Source: Cunninghamia lanceolata (Eukaryota > Streptophyta > Pinopsida > Cupressales > Cupressaceae). Taken from it: DNA of 64,000 bases. The translations under genes and the position numbers were made by a program. Location of the stretch: assembly GCA_027924645.1 (NCBI GenBank), contig BSBN01000187.1, positions 19,796,001 to 19,860,000 of the forward strand, in the 5' to 3' direction. The notes beneath the pieces were generated by a model, which did not search any database, was not told the DNA's origin, and saw only the letters and a list, made by a program, of their open reading frames with translations. Positions 44,534-56,960 of the stretch are shown piece by piece (the first letter of the stretch is position 1; every line of letters begins with the position of its first letter).

Positions 44534-46631
44534 TTTTTCTTCTGAATCAGCATCAGGGTTTGCCAGTTCCTATGCACATGCAGATTCAGCCAACTAATAC
44601 AGGAGGTTGCGTGAGCTCCTCCCCTTCACTTCTGGGTCTGCCGCACCAAGGGGGGTATCCCTATAACTTAAGATGTAACCTTGACTAGCTCAACAACATA
44701 ATGATTTAGCTTGACAGCAACAGGCAGAATACTCTCATGTATGGACCAAGATCTATATGATAGATCACAAGGTGGGCAACATTCTTGGACATAATGTCTG
44801 GTTAGGTATGAGAGCATGCAGGGGTTTTCCTACTCCTAATCCTACAACTAACAGGTGGAAGTGATGAAATGGGCGGACATAATGTCCGGGATGCAAGACA
44901 AGGGGTTTTGGCTCATAACTACTGATCCAGGAGCAGACTGGTGCCTATCCATTGGGCAAGGAGTCAACTAGACGTATACAACAGATGGTTTGCAACTTTC
45001 ACTCAAGTTTCAGGGGGTTGGACTGATGCTTGCCTTACAAACATCACCCAAGAATGGGTACCTAACTGCCTCTACTTACAGATATCCCTGCTGACATGCA
45101 ACTAGATTCAAAAGAAAGAGAAAAACATGCAGCAAATGGAGACAAGTAGATAGACACATGCAATAAGCATTTTTCATATAACATTAACATTGAAACTGAA
45201 AATATGTGCAAAATACATTCATGTTGCAACTCATAAACTCCAAAATGGGATAAAACAACCAAGATCATGCCCTGTTCTTCATTATTTACACAAAAATGCC
45301 TCAGGCCTTCAACAACCTTCAAATGAGCAACACAACCTACTATATACAGTAAGGAAGGTTCCCAACATTAATTACATAGTTGACCAAAAATCCCGCCAGA
45401 TATTGTACATTGAGAAAATGGCGCCCAACTCGCATTGAATACAGCAGGTAGGGGAGGAGACAGGAAGGGATCTCGAGCCTTACGCCGCCGCCTGTGGATG
45501 TACAACTCCAATCAGGTACCAGATCCATCCACACCATCGCCCATACCTCTGCAACAACCGCCATTGATGGCTCAACCATCCGCGGCCTACCTGGAAACCA
45601 TCGCAGCACTCAAAAAGGAATTTCCCGCCAAAACATGTTTTTACTGAAGGTTTAAGTTATGCAGGAACATTAATCCCACATGCACGGTGCAGAGACTCCT
45701 TCAGTAGTTCAAAAACATGGCCACATGCATAATAGGTGTCGAGCTCTTTTGCCACGCTCGACACACGCCTTTCTCTCCAAAAGCCCATCGGCCAAACTTC
45801 TACCATCAGCTCACCCCAAAAAACTCTCGCCGACCTCAGTGGTCTCGCTGATGCCTACCTTACAATCCACTCCATCGGCTAGAGATAGACCATCAGGCCA
45901 GCACAAAACTCCTTTGCCGATGCCCATGGTCTCGCCGATGCCTTCAAAAATCCTGATGACATCATCATCATATCTTGATGATGTCACCATCACCCGTCTG
46001 CATACCACGCAACTCTCATATCCGGATGACGTCATCGCCATATCCTGCCTACTGCACACCTCCAAATATCTGGGTGACGTCATCGTCATATTCACAACAT
46101 CGGGGGATCTCCATAAAATGACTTAGTGTTAGCAATATGACCCTCCAGACCTTGATGACATCACCACCATATCGGCATCAGGACGATATTCGGAAGATGA
46201 CCGGATATTTGGAAATATCATCCTGATGCATAAATATCATGCTGCACTATAGCTCCACGAAACATCAGGGTGATGTTAGATCATACCTGATATTTGGAAA
46301 TATCACCCCGCACTAGACAATGCATGAAGCCGATAGGCGGATATCTCCCTTTGGAAATATCATGATGCAGATAGGCAGAAAAGCGGATATCACCCTGATG
46401 TTCAAATATGATGACCCTGATGAATATCGGGTCATGCTTAGGACTTTGCAACAACATCATCAGGATGATGACCGGAAACATGATGATGATGACCTCCTCC
46501 CCTTAAGAAAATATGATGCTGTAGCTGAAAAATACTGAGGAGGTCCAACACTTAGAACATTTTTTGGATTTTTAGGGAAGGTGCCTGCATGAAAATTGCT
46601 CAGAAACTGACAGTGAATTTAGGCACCAACA
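44528..46631 (-). repeat. 5' LTR of the gag-only element (2104 bp)
   Basis: Paired with 39791-41893, one base longer. Ends CAACA beside target site GTATG. Contains two intact and two CpG-decayed TGACGTCA sites. Confidence 0.93.
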
Positions 46632-48358
46632 GTATGTTTCCTATGAAAAAAAAGAAAGATTTAAACAAATTGTAAATTCATTGATTTAGAAAGGAATTTT
46701 GTTGAATTAGACTTGTTGGGAATGATTAAAAATTAGTGAGAATATTAGATAGCTCATTTGATCTGGATATGGTCTTTAGAGTATTAAAAATATTAATTTC
46801 TTATATAGGAAGAAAACATAATAGAAAACTTACGAAGAGACTGAAGAGAAAAATAACAACCCATCTGAGTTTAGGCATATCTCTTAAACAACAATCTGGG
46901 TATTTCTAAATTCTGGATATATGGCTTCAAAGTAAGGGATAAACTTTACCTCTTAGTTTTGTAATTTCATCTTTTATATTTTATTTTTAGTTATTAAAAT
47001 AAGTTTATTCAATAAAAAAAGATGATAAAACTGTCATAAGAAAAAAAAAATAGTCTGTTACGGGCATCAATAACTTTAGTTTTAGGAACTGGGTTTCTCT
47101 GAAATTTTTATGGAATGTGCGCAACTAAGTTCTTTAAATCATATAAAAAATTAGTCGTACTCAGTTTCTCAATTATGGGATATGTATTAATTAGTGAGTG
47201 TCTATCTCTGCTGTTATTTTTAGAATGATGTTTTATATGTGATTATATTATATTTAAAAAATTATATTAAAGATAATTATTGTAAAAATATTTATTGGGC
47301 TCTGTAGATTTCTGTATTATCTTTCCAATGCATTTTAAAAATTAGAAAAAGGTTATGTTTTGAGAAAGTTATGGTGTTTTTAATGAAAACTATTTTTATG
47401 CAATAGATAGAAATTGTTAGCATGAAAATCATGTTTAGTGTGTATGATCTTCCATTTTTTTTTTTTTTTTTTACTTCTTATTGAGTATATTAAATTGTTA
47501 TGTGGACACTAGTTATGAGGATGTGATAATGATTTGGAACTTATTCCCTATGCTATTATTCTTGCATGAAAAGAAAAGAGTTATTATTTTTGCCATGGAG
47601 TGTTTTTTTTGAAAAGAGAATGGTTATTTTGTTTTCTTCTATGTTGTGCTTTTTAGAAAGTTACCTTTCGGGATGGGTGCCGAATGAGGAATTATAGAGA
47701 AGTAGATTTTCTTTTTCAAAACCTACACTACCGTTATAATCAGTTTCAGACTTTGGCCAAAGTTAACTTTTGACGTTGAAATAAACGAATGGACCATTTA
47801 AATAGATGGATGTATGCCTAGTTTTTATTGATATATATTTCTCTGCCTCATCCTATTAATCAGATGCTGCATTCATGTAGGGATGCATGTAGGTTAATAG
47901 GCACACACCAAATTCCATCTTGCTTACTGTTATATATTGCTAGGCTCTTCGTGCAAGGTCAGGTATCCTTCATGTTAGAAGGATTCAGGGGAAGCGTAAG
48001 CTTTGTGGTTGGGTGAAAAAGCACCTCAACCATGTTCTCATCCTCGACTTGCAGAAGGCAGACTGACTCATCAGCAACTAGAGATGTTTGGATTGATATA
48101 TGACATTATCAATATTTCATATTTGTATTATTATGATACCCTCATTGATGCTAGGGTGACTAGACAGGCTATAAGCCTAAGTTGTATAAATATTTGGATT
48201 TTGTGATAAATGAAGTTCTAAATGGATTAGAATTTTATTCATGTTAAACTGATATAAGGAATGAAAATTTAAATATATTATTATTGTTTTACTTAAGAAT
48301 TGTGAACTACAGTTAACTCTTTGATTGTGGTTAAGTTAGAAGGGTTGAGGACCTTACA
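46632..48358 (+). repeat. LARD 5' LTR, piece 2
   Basis: Starts with the right GTATG duplicate and runs to TTACA at 48358. AT-rich with long T-runs (about 47456-47472). No second copy in the window, because the 3' LTR is truncated. No gene seen. Confidence 0.75.
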
Positions 48359-48360
48359 TT

Positions 48361-48372
48361 TGGTATCAGAGC
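48361..48372 (+). promoter_or_regulatory. Primer-binding site of the LARD-like element
   Basis: TGGTATCAGAGC, two bases after the LTR end, initiator-Met type. Fixes the LTR/internal border and the plus orientation. Confidence 0.92.
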
Positions 48373-51300
48373 TATGTTGCAGCATTGGGAACTCTAGGGT
48401 GTTTGTTTTGCTCGATTAATCAAGCATGATTGGGATACTTGTGTGTGGGTATGCTGGGAATGGCATGTGTCACCTTTTGATATGTCTTCCTTCTTGTGTG
48501 TGGGAAAGTATACATTCTTACGGGTTAGATAGGCCCTAGTGAATTCTGAGAGGTTTCTTATGTGTGAATACCTTCTCAATGTTCTAATTGCTTGGCATGA
48601 ACACTTGCAATGTATCTGAGTTATGAAGTGACCTTTTGTAGGGTCATGTTCGTGCTTGTGAGACCACTTTGACAGTGGGTTTTTGGAAATTGTTGTGTAA
48701 AAGGAAGTACCATGTTCTTGAGTATTGTTTGAACCTGGTGTATTCAATTTTGGGATAGGCATATGTGTGTGAAAGAGATGAAACCTTGAGCATATGCATG
48801 TTATTTGAGGAAATTGTTTTGAGATTCTTGCATGAGATACATCTTGCATTGTGATCTCTTAAGGCATGTTCTTCTGTGTGAATCATTTATGTGGGAGCAA
48901 GAAAGAAAGTATTGTATAGCATTGGAAAAAGTGAGAGAAAAGGGGTTGTGAAAGGATTTAAACATAATTATTTTGTGATGCATGATGTGTTTGAATCATG
49001 AGAGAATCAACATACCTTGCATCCTATGACTTAAGTTGTGTTCTTTCCATTGTATGGAATGCATTTGAGCTTGGAAATATTGTTGGGTTGGATTGCACTA
49101 AGCCCCAAAACTCTTGTGATTCCCTTGTGAATAACATTAGTGTGATTAACCTTTTTCATTGAGAACATGGTTTAGAGTTGCGTGATGTAGGTCTTCCTTT
49201 TGAGTAAAGTTGTCATGCTATTGCGCTATTGTTAAAGTGCATTCTATTTTAGTTATGCTTTTCATTATGTTGTGGTGAAAGTTAACCTCATGTGAATGGA
49301 AAGTTGGGTAAGAGCTCAACCGCAACCTAATTCTCCCTCATATATTTTATTGAGTTGTATGTGAATGTTACATTAATGCATTTCCCATATGATTTGTATA
49401 TCCCTATATCGTGGGAGTTGGTAACTGCTCCTTGTTGAGTGAGTGATGTGTTAGATATCTTGATTTGTGAATGTTTCTTGTGTATCATTGATTGATGAAT
49501 GTGATTCCCTTGAATGGGATGCGACTTTTGTTGCTTGGTATCTTGAGTGATGCTGGTTTGGTTAAGTAGAAAGAATCTTTTGTATTTGTGTGATTGGAGT
49601 CTTAGAAGACTTGTTTGTTTGACTTGATTAAGTGTGTTCTCTTACTTACCTTGGATTTTGGAATCCAAGTATAGTATAGTATGATACTCCCTCTCTTGTG
49701 GCTAGAATTAGTCACGTAGTTCATGTGAAGTATAAATTTTGAAATTTTTGATACTTTATTTTATTTGACTTTGGTGGATTTACTAAAGGTTGTTAGGACC
49801 AGCATTGAAATTTTTTTCTTATTTATGAAGGAGTATAGCCATCAAATTTTAAAATCTATTTATCTTGTGATCCTTATGGTCATGTGTGATTTATTGTTGA
49901 AAATTGAGCACATTTTATGCCTTATTGTTGGAATCAAATTTTCTTACACTTTGGTTTTATTTATTTCTTAATGGTGGTTGTACTCTAATGTTTTAAATTG
50001 TTGGTCATGTATCATGTTATGTTCTCTATCATGTCCATGATGGGCCTTTGATGGATTGTATATGGGAGTAGAATATAGAGAATGTATTAATTCTTGGTGT
50101 GTGTTACTAGAACTATGTTAGATTGATTTTTCTTTCTTTATTTGTTGTTCATTGCGAGTGAGTATTACGCGAAGTATCAAGAAAGTTCTAAAATAGTTGG
50201 TATATTGCTATGGATTAGTTGATGTGAGTATCTTGTTGATTGGTGTGGTTGTCATAGCCGGATGGTAAAGAAGGATGTGAAATGGAATTCAAGAATATGC
50301 TTAAATGTTGATACCTGACTAAGTTTATGTCAATGAGATATGAGAGAACTTATTTTGGATATGATGAAATTGTAAGTAATGATAGAAAGAATGTTAGTTA
50401 ATTAAACATAGAAGCTGGGTAGAAAACTTCAGTTAAAGATGGATAAATAGAGAAATAAAGATAACAAATTCTAAAGGATAAACGTAAGACAAGGAATAAG
50501 TGATAGAAGACAAGGTGAAGATAGATATGAAGCAAGGAAATAGGAATTTGTGTGAATTTAAGTTCAGATGTAAAATAGAAGAGTTTTAGATACTCATATT
50601 AACAAGATACAAGTAATGCAAGAACTCTAATTGGAAGAAAATGGATTAGAAAAATGTAGAATGTTGGTGTGAAGTAAGATAGGTTGTTGATAAGGGAGAA
50701 GTGGTAGTTGAAAAGGACTTGTTGAGTTGCCAACCTTGGGAATTTGGTTGCTTTGATAGTTTCTCCTTAGTAGTTTGGAGGTTTCTTAGCTTGATGCTAG
50801 AAGAGATGTGATTCTTGTGTGAAGAAGTTGTTGTTCTTTGTGTTCCATTTTATGGATACTTAGTGTTTAGGCTGCGAGGAAGTCATGTGTTGCCTATTCG
50901 ATCATGAATTCGTGATCATGTTTTGTTGTTTGATCTTTGGGTCTAGCTTAGCTAAGAATTGAAGTGGTGTTGCAAGATGTGAAAAGGTAGATTAAAGAAA
51001 AATGTTGGAAGCATGAGTTGCTAGATCAAAAGTAGATATTTTTAGTGCTTGAAGAGTAGAAATAATAAGGGAATAGGATGGAAATTTCCTCATGACTATG
51101 TGAAGGATAGGATGTGGAATGTTGTAGTAGCATGGAGTTGGAATGGAAGAATGAAAAGACTAAATGGTTTAGATAATAATGTAGGAAGTTGAAGGTGAGA
51201 AGAAATCTTTGAGACAAGAAGATTTGTGTGGAAATGGGAGGAAGAAAAAAGGTTGAAGGAGTTGACATATAGAGTGTATTTCTAAGAATTGAAGAAAAGT

Positions 51301-52292
51301 GTTGTGGAACTAAAAATGGATAAGGGAGTTTATTGGAAGGTAACTTAAGCTAGAACAAACCAATAGTTGGTAATGGAAGTAAAAATTAGAAAGATAGAGA
51401 AGGATGAGTATAAATTGGTTGAGGAATATATACTATAGAGAGATGGAAGAAAGGATGGGAGGATACTTGGAAAAGATGAATAAAAGAGATTATGTTTCAA
51501 AATAAGATGAAGGTATAGGCTGTAATTCTAGTTCGATTTGAGGCAATAGAACATAAAGAAGAGATAGTACAATAGAGAAACAGATGTAGATAATGATAGA
51601 AATGGGAGAAGTACAAAGAAGGTACAAGTGTAGATGCATGGAAAGTTTAAAACCAAAATTATCTAAGGAAAATGGATAGCGAGTGTCCTAGTCTCAAAGG
51701 AGTTGGTATGCACGATGGATGGTTAGGAGGAATGATCTTTTGAGAATATGTTGTGTTTCTGTCAAAATTATGATGCTTGGTTCATGTTGGTATGTGTCTA
51801 TGATGGACTACAATTTATGCCTTGTTTGGCATACATTGAAGGTGTGATTATTTCCTTTATGCTTGAATGTTGTGATATCATTGTTTTATGCTTTGGCAAG
51901 TGTGTTATTTTTTTACTTGAATGTAATTGGATGGTAGTTGTACCATGTGTTGTTTATATGCATTGTTTGGTAGTTTTGTCATGTGTGTTTTGTGCTTGAT
52001 TGGCATGCTACATGGGTTTAGAATCCAGGAGTGGTGCTAGTGGAGCCCATTTGAATCCTAGTGACATGCAACATTAATTTGTGTAATAGAGATATTAAGG
52101 GTGTTGAGGAGATAGATTGTTCTTTAGAGGAATTAGTTTTGATGCTTTGATTTCTTAGTTTAGATGCTTGTTTTCTTTTGTTATACTTTGATCCATGCCA
52201 TGTTACTTCTGATAACATGAGTGTTGTACTCTTTTGTTTCAGTGTGTTTGTAATAAGACATCGAGACGATGTCTCTTCCAGGTCAAGAAGGA
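48373..52292 (+). other. Internal non-coding domain of the LARD-like element
   Basis: About 3.9 kb. The first part (to about 50250) is T/G-rich, then 50250-51700 is purine-rich (GAAG, AAGATAG), and then T/G-rich again. Frames are short and unrelated to gag or pol. It ends with GAGACGATGTCTCTTCC, an internal palindrome GAGACGATGTCTC (52263-52275), then a purine tract GGTCAAGAAGGA just before the 3' LTR. Confidence 0.7.
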
Positions 52293-52871
52293 TGTCACGT
52301 CCCAAATTTTGTCATGCATTTATTTTCTAGTTAATGAATTGCAAACTATTGAACTCTACTTAAATGATAACTCTAGATGATACATGTGGTTAATCTAGTG
52401 AAATGATGATATAATTCTTTAGATTACATGATTGGATTGGTATATTCACTTCGGCTATGATTTCTTAGAGACTAACCTATTGACAGTGTAAGTGAGTGCA
52501 CATGGTTGCAGGTTTTGTTGAAGGAGAGAACATGCTTCGGGTAGAGGAGACCTAGCCATTGTTAAGAGTAGATTGGATGAAATCGGTGTACCACACACAC
52601 ATTCACATAGATGCATTCATACCTACATTGTTTGATTGAATTTGATGTGTTTATGTGTTTTATGAATGTGAAGTCTTTGTGCATATTTTGTGAACTTGTG
52701 TGTAGGTTATGATGTTCTAATCTCATCTAATTGACGTATGATTAAAGGTGTGATTTGTCTTTGGTTTCTCAATATAATTATTTTCCTTCATTATAGTATG
52801 TAATTGTAGTTAATTATGGTAAATGGATATTAGTTTGGGCATGTCTTTTTAAAATGGTTGTGTGATTAAAA
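52293..52871 (+). repeat. LARD 3' LTR, truncated
   Basis: Begins TGTCACGTCCC and follows 38371-38925 closely. Homology stops at GTGTGATTAAAA, one base before the hairpin at 52872. Confidence 0.85.
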
Positions 52872-53030
52872 CTAGCATATTTATATTAAATATAATATAT
52901 CTAAAGTATGCTGAGAGATATCCTTCTCGAGGCACCTTATGTTAGGATTAGTAATTAAAAAAATAGGCGCCTCGGGAAGGATATCTCTCGGCGTACTTTA
53001 GATATATTATATTTAATATAAATATGCTAG
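52872..53030. repeat. 62-bp inverted repeat (MITE-like hairpin)
   Basis: Arms 52872-52933 and 52969-53030 are reverse complements at 59 of 62 positions, beginning CTAGCATATTTATATT. The 35-bp loop is AT-rich. Two of three mismatches are CpG to TpG/CpA type. It sits exactly between the truncated LTR and AT-rich DNA leading to the telomere-like array. A short target duplication cannot be told apart from the arm ends (CTAG). Confidence 0.92.
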
Positions 53031-54195
53031 TAGCATCTACACCGACAAGCCTAATTCTAACCATATTATATATCTTAAGAATTATTATAATTATATGATA
53101 ATTCTAATTATAATATTATAATATAGGAAAGATATATTATAATAATAATTTATAATAATAAATTATATATTCTAACATGTACCCTTTAATAACCATAATT
53201 TCAACCCATAGCTCTAATTCTAACATAACACTGACCTTAATTCTATCCCTAACCCTAACTTGGTTATTCTAACCATAGTTGCAACATCTAAACAACATTA
53301 TTTTAGGGTCCCCAACCCTAATTCTAACTCTAAGCCTATTTCTAACCATAATTCTTACCCTAACTATAGCCCAAACTCTAATAGTAACCCTAACCCTAAT
53401 TCTAACTTGAACCCTTTAATAACAATAATTTAATCCCTAATTCTAACCCTAATTCAAGACCTAATTGTAATATTAACTGTAATCCTAATTCTAGCTAGAA
53501 CCCTAACACTAATCCTAATTGTAACCCTAACTATAATTCTAAACATAACCCTAACCCTAATTATATCCCTAACCTTAACCATATTTCTAATCCTGATTCT
53601 AACTCTAATTTGAACCCTAACCCTAATTCTAACTTTAATTTAAACCCTAAACCTAACCCTAATTATATCCCTAACCTTAAATCTAAACATAACCCAAATT
53701 TTATCCCTAATTGTAACCTTAATTTTAACACTAATTCTAACCCTAATTTGAACACTAATTTTATTTGTAACCCTAACCCTAATCTTAATCCTAACACTAA
53801 TGTTAAGATAAATCTAGTTCTAACCATAATTCTATTGCTAACCCTATTTCTAACCCTAGCACTTACCCCAATACAAACCGTAATTCTAACCCTAACCCTA
53901 ATTCTTACCTAACCATAACCCTCACCCCAATACTAATGCTAATCTTAACCCTAATTCTAACTCTATCCCTATTTCTAAGTATAATTTTAATCCTAATTCT
54001 AACCCTAACTCTAATATTAATCCTAACCCTAATTCTAACCTAAACCCTTTAATAACCCTAGTTCAAACCCTAATTGTATTTGTAACCCTAACCCTACCTT
54101 AATCCTAACATTAATGTTAACCCTAAATCTAGTTAAACATAATTCTAACCCTAACCCTAATTATAACCCTAAACCTAACCCTTAGCCCAATACTA

Positions 54196-54575
54196 ATGCA
54201 AACCCTAAACCTAATCCTATCCTTAATTGTAACCCTAACCCTAACCCTCACCCAATACTAACGCTATCCCCAACCCTAATTCTAACTCTAAGCCTATTTC
54301 TAACCATAATTCTTACCCTAATTGTAGCCCAAACTCTAATTGTAACGAGAACGCTAATTCTAACCTGAACCCTCAACCTAATATAATGCAAACCCTAAAC
54401 CTAATTCTATCCTTAATTGTAACCCTAACCCTAACCCTCACCTAATACTAACGCTATCCCCAACCCTAATTCTAACTCTAAGCCTATTTCTAACCATAAT
54501 TCTTACCATAATTGTAGCCCAAACTCTAATTGTAACAGTAACCCTAATTCTAACTTGAACCCTTTAATAACCCTA
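54196..54575 (+). repeat. 190-bp tandem duplication inside the telomere-like array
   Basis: Landmark words ATGCAAACCCTAAACCTAA (54196 and 54386) and ACGCTATCCCCAACCC (54261 and 54451) recur exactly 190 bp apart, with a few single-base differences between the copies. Confidence 0.88.
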
Positions 54576-55769
54576 ATTTCAATCCCTAACTCTAATTCTA
54601 AACATATCAGTAACCCTAATTCTATCCCTAACCCTAACCCTAACCCTAACTTGGTTATGCTAACCATAGTTGCAACATCTAAACAACATTATTTTAACCC
54701 TAACCTTGATCATAACCCTAACCCCAACCCTAATTCTAGCCCTAACCCTAATTGTAACCATAAACCTACCCTAATTCTAATCATAATTCTAACGCTAATT
54801 CCTAACCTAACTCTTAAGCTAACCCTAACCCTAATCCAAACCCTAATTTGAACCCTAATTGTATTTGTAACCATAACCCTAACCTTAATTATATCCCTAA
54901 TTCTAACTTCAATCCGAACGCTAGCCCTAACCCTAATTATATCCCCAACTTTAAATCTAAACAAAACCCAAATTTTATCCCTAACTCTAATTTCAGTCAT
55001 AATTGTAACTCCAAACCTAACCATATTTCTAACACTAACTTTAATATTAACCCTAATTCTAACCCTAACCCCCACCCCAATAGTAGGGCTAATCATAACC
55101 ATATTTTTAACCCTAATTATAACTTGAACTTGAACCCTAACCCTAATCCTAATTGTAGCCCTAACTTTTAATTCAAACCCAAATTGTAACTATAACCCTA
55201 ACCCTAACCTTAACCCTAACAATAATACTAACCCTAACCCTAATTCCAACCATAATGTTAACCTAAAGGTTAATCCTAATTCTAACCCTAACTTTAGTTC
55301 TACCCTACATTTGATTAACTCTAATTTAATCCCTAATTCTAACCCTAATTCAAGACCTAACTATTATTGATTGTAATCCTAATTCTAGCAAGAACCCTAA
55401 CACTAATCCTAATTGTAACCCTAACTATAATTCTAAACATAACCCTAACCCTAATTATATCCCTAACCATATTTCTAACCCTAATTGTAACTTTAATTTG
55501 AACCCTAACCCTAATTATATCCCTAACCATATTTCTAACCCTAATTCTAACCCTAATTCTAACTTTAATTTGAACCCTAACCTTAACCCTAATTGTAACT
55601 TGAATCTAAAGCCTAACCCTAATTATATCCCTAAGCTCAAATCTAAACAAAACCCAAATTTTATCCCTAACCCTAACCATCACCCCAATAGTAACACTAA
55701 CCCTAACCATATTTTTTACCCTAATTCTAACTTCAACATGAACCCCAACCCTAATTCTAACTTTAATTT

Positions 55770-55855
55770 AACCATTGTCTTTCTTTCTTTTCTTATTAAA
55801 ATATTGATGTTTCCCTTTTTATTTTAAAGTTTCATTTTCTTTTTATAATATTTTT

Positions 55856-55892
<37 letters not shown>

Positions 55893-55985
55893 ACTTTTTA
55901 ATTATAAATTTTTATTTCCATGTTTTTATATATAGTTAATGATATATAGATTTTTTTGTCCTATTAAAAATTAAAAAATTGTAAC
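55770..55985 (+). repeat. AT-rich island, copy 1 of 3
   Basis: From ACCATTGTCTTTCTTTC through ATTGATGTTTCCC, a (TA)n run at 55859-55889, ATTTCCATGTTTTTATA, to TTTTTTTGTCCTATTAAAAA. The same order recurs at 56763-56960 and, outside the array, at 59163-59380. Confidence 0.9.
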
Positions 55986-56762
55986 TATAACGCTAACCCT
56001 AACCTTAATCTTGACAATAATGCTAACCTTAATTCTAGCCCTAACCCTCACCCCAATAGTAGGGCTAATCATAACCATATTTTTAACCCTAATTATAACT
56101 TGAACTTGAACCCTAACCCTAATCCTAATTGTAGCCCTAACTTGTAATTCAAACCCAAATTGTAACTATAACCCTAACCCTAACCTTAATCCTGACAATA
56201 ATACTAACCCTAACCCTAATTCCAACCATAATGCTAACCAAAAGGTTAACCCTAATTCTAACCCTAACTTTAGTTCTACCCTACATTTGATTAACTCTAA
56301 TTTAATCCCTAATTCTAACCCTAATTCAAGACCTAGCTGTTATTGATTGCAATCCTAATTCTAGCGAGAACCCTAACACTAATCCTAATTGTAACCCCAA
56401 CTATAATTCTAAGCATAACCCTAACTATAATTCTAAACATAATCCTAACCCTAATTATATCCCTAACCATATTTCTAACCCTAATTGTAACTTTAATTTG
56501 AACCCTAACCCTAATTATATCCCTAACCATATTTCTAACCCTAATTCTAACTTTAATTTGAACCCTAACCCTAACCCTAATTGTAACTTGAATCTAAAGC
56601 CTAACCCTAACCCTAATTATATCCCTAAGCTCAAATCTAAACAAAACCCAAAATTTATCCCTAACCCTAACCATCACCCCAATAGTAATGCTAACCCTAA
56701 CCATATTTTTAACCCTAATTCTAACTTTAGCCTGAACCCTAACCCTAATTCTAACTTTAATT

Positions 56763-56960
56763 TAACCATTGTCTTTCTTTCTTTTATTATTAAAATATTG
56801 ATGTTTCCCTTTTTATTTTAAAGTTTCATTTTCTTTTTATAATATTTAAAAAAAATATATATTATTATTATTACTTTTTAATTATAAATTTTTATTTCCA
56901 TGTTTTTATATATAGTTAATGATATGTAGATTTTTTTGTCCTATTAAAAATAAAAAAAAT
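56763..56960 (+). repeat. AT-rich island, copy 2 of 3
   Basis: Same sequence as copy 1, with the (TA)n run shrunk to a short TATATTATTATTATT. Confidence 0.9.

Larger units (their letters stand above)
39791..46631 (-). mobile_element. Gag-only non-autonomous LTR element (TR-GAG type)
   Basis: Flanked by GTATG on both sides (39786-39790 and 46632-46636). Two 2.1 kb LTRs with TGTTGG/CCAACA-type ends enclose 2634 bp. The interior, on the minus strand, has primer-binding-site repeats, a leader frame and one long gag ORF, and no protease, reverse transcriptase or integrase. It must depend on enzymes of a related element. LTRs are very similar, with differences biased to CpG sites, so it is fairly young. 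Confidence 0.92.
38371..52871 (+). mobile_element. Large non-coding LTR element (LARD-like), 3' truncated
   Basis: Starts TGTCGGGTCAG at 38371. The same sequence reappears from 52293 (TGTCACGTCCC) and both continue in parallel for about 575 bp. The 5' LTR ends TTACA at 48358, followed after two bases by an exact initiator-Met primer-binding site. The interior (48359-52292) has no recognisable gag or pol. The 3' LTR is cut off at 52871, where a hairpin begins. The 5' LTR is interrupted by the gag-only element at 39791-46631. Without it the 5' LTR is about 3.1 kb. A decayed autonomous element rather than a true LARD is possible. Confidence 0.83.

Noticed and set aside
48394..48983. Minus-strand frames of 60-150 codons
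   Set aside because: They lie in skewed T/G-rich interior DNA of the non-coding element and show no domain.
51748..51999. Cys-rich 83-codon frame in the LARD interior
   Set aside because: T/G-rich composition gives Cys, Val, Leu and Phe by default; no motif or conservation evidence.
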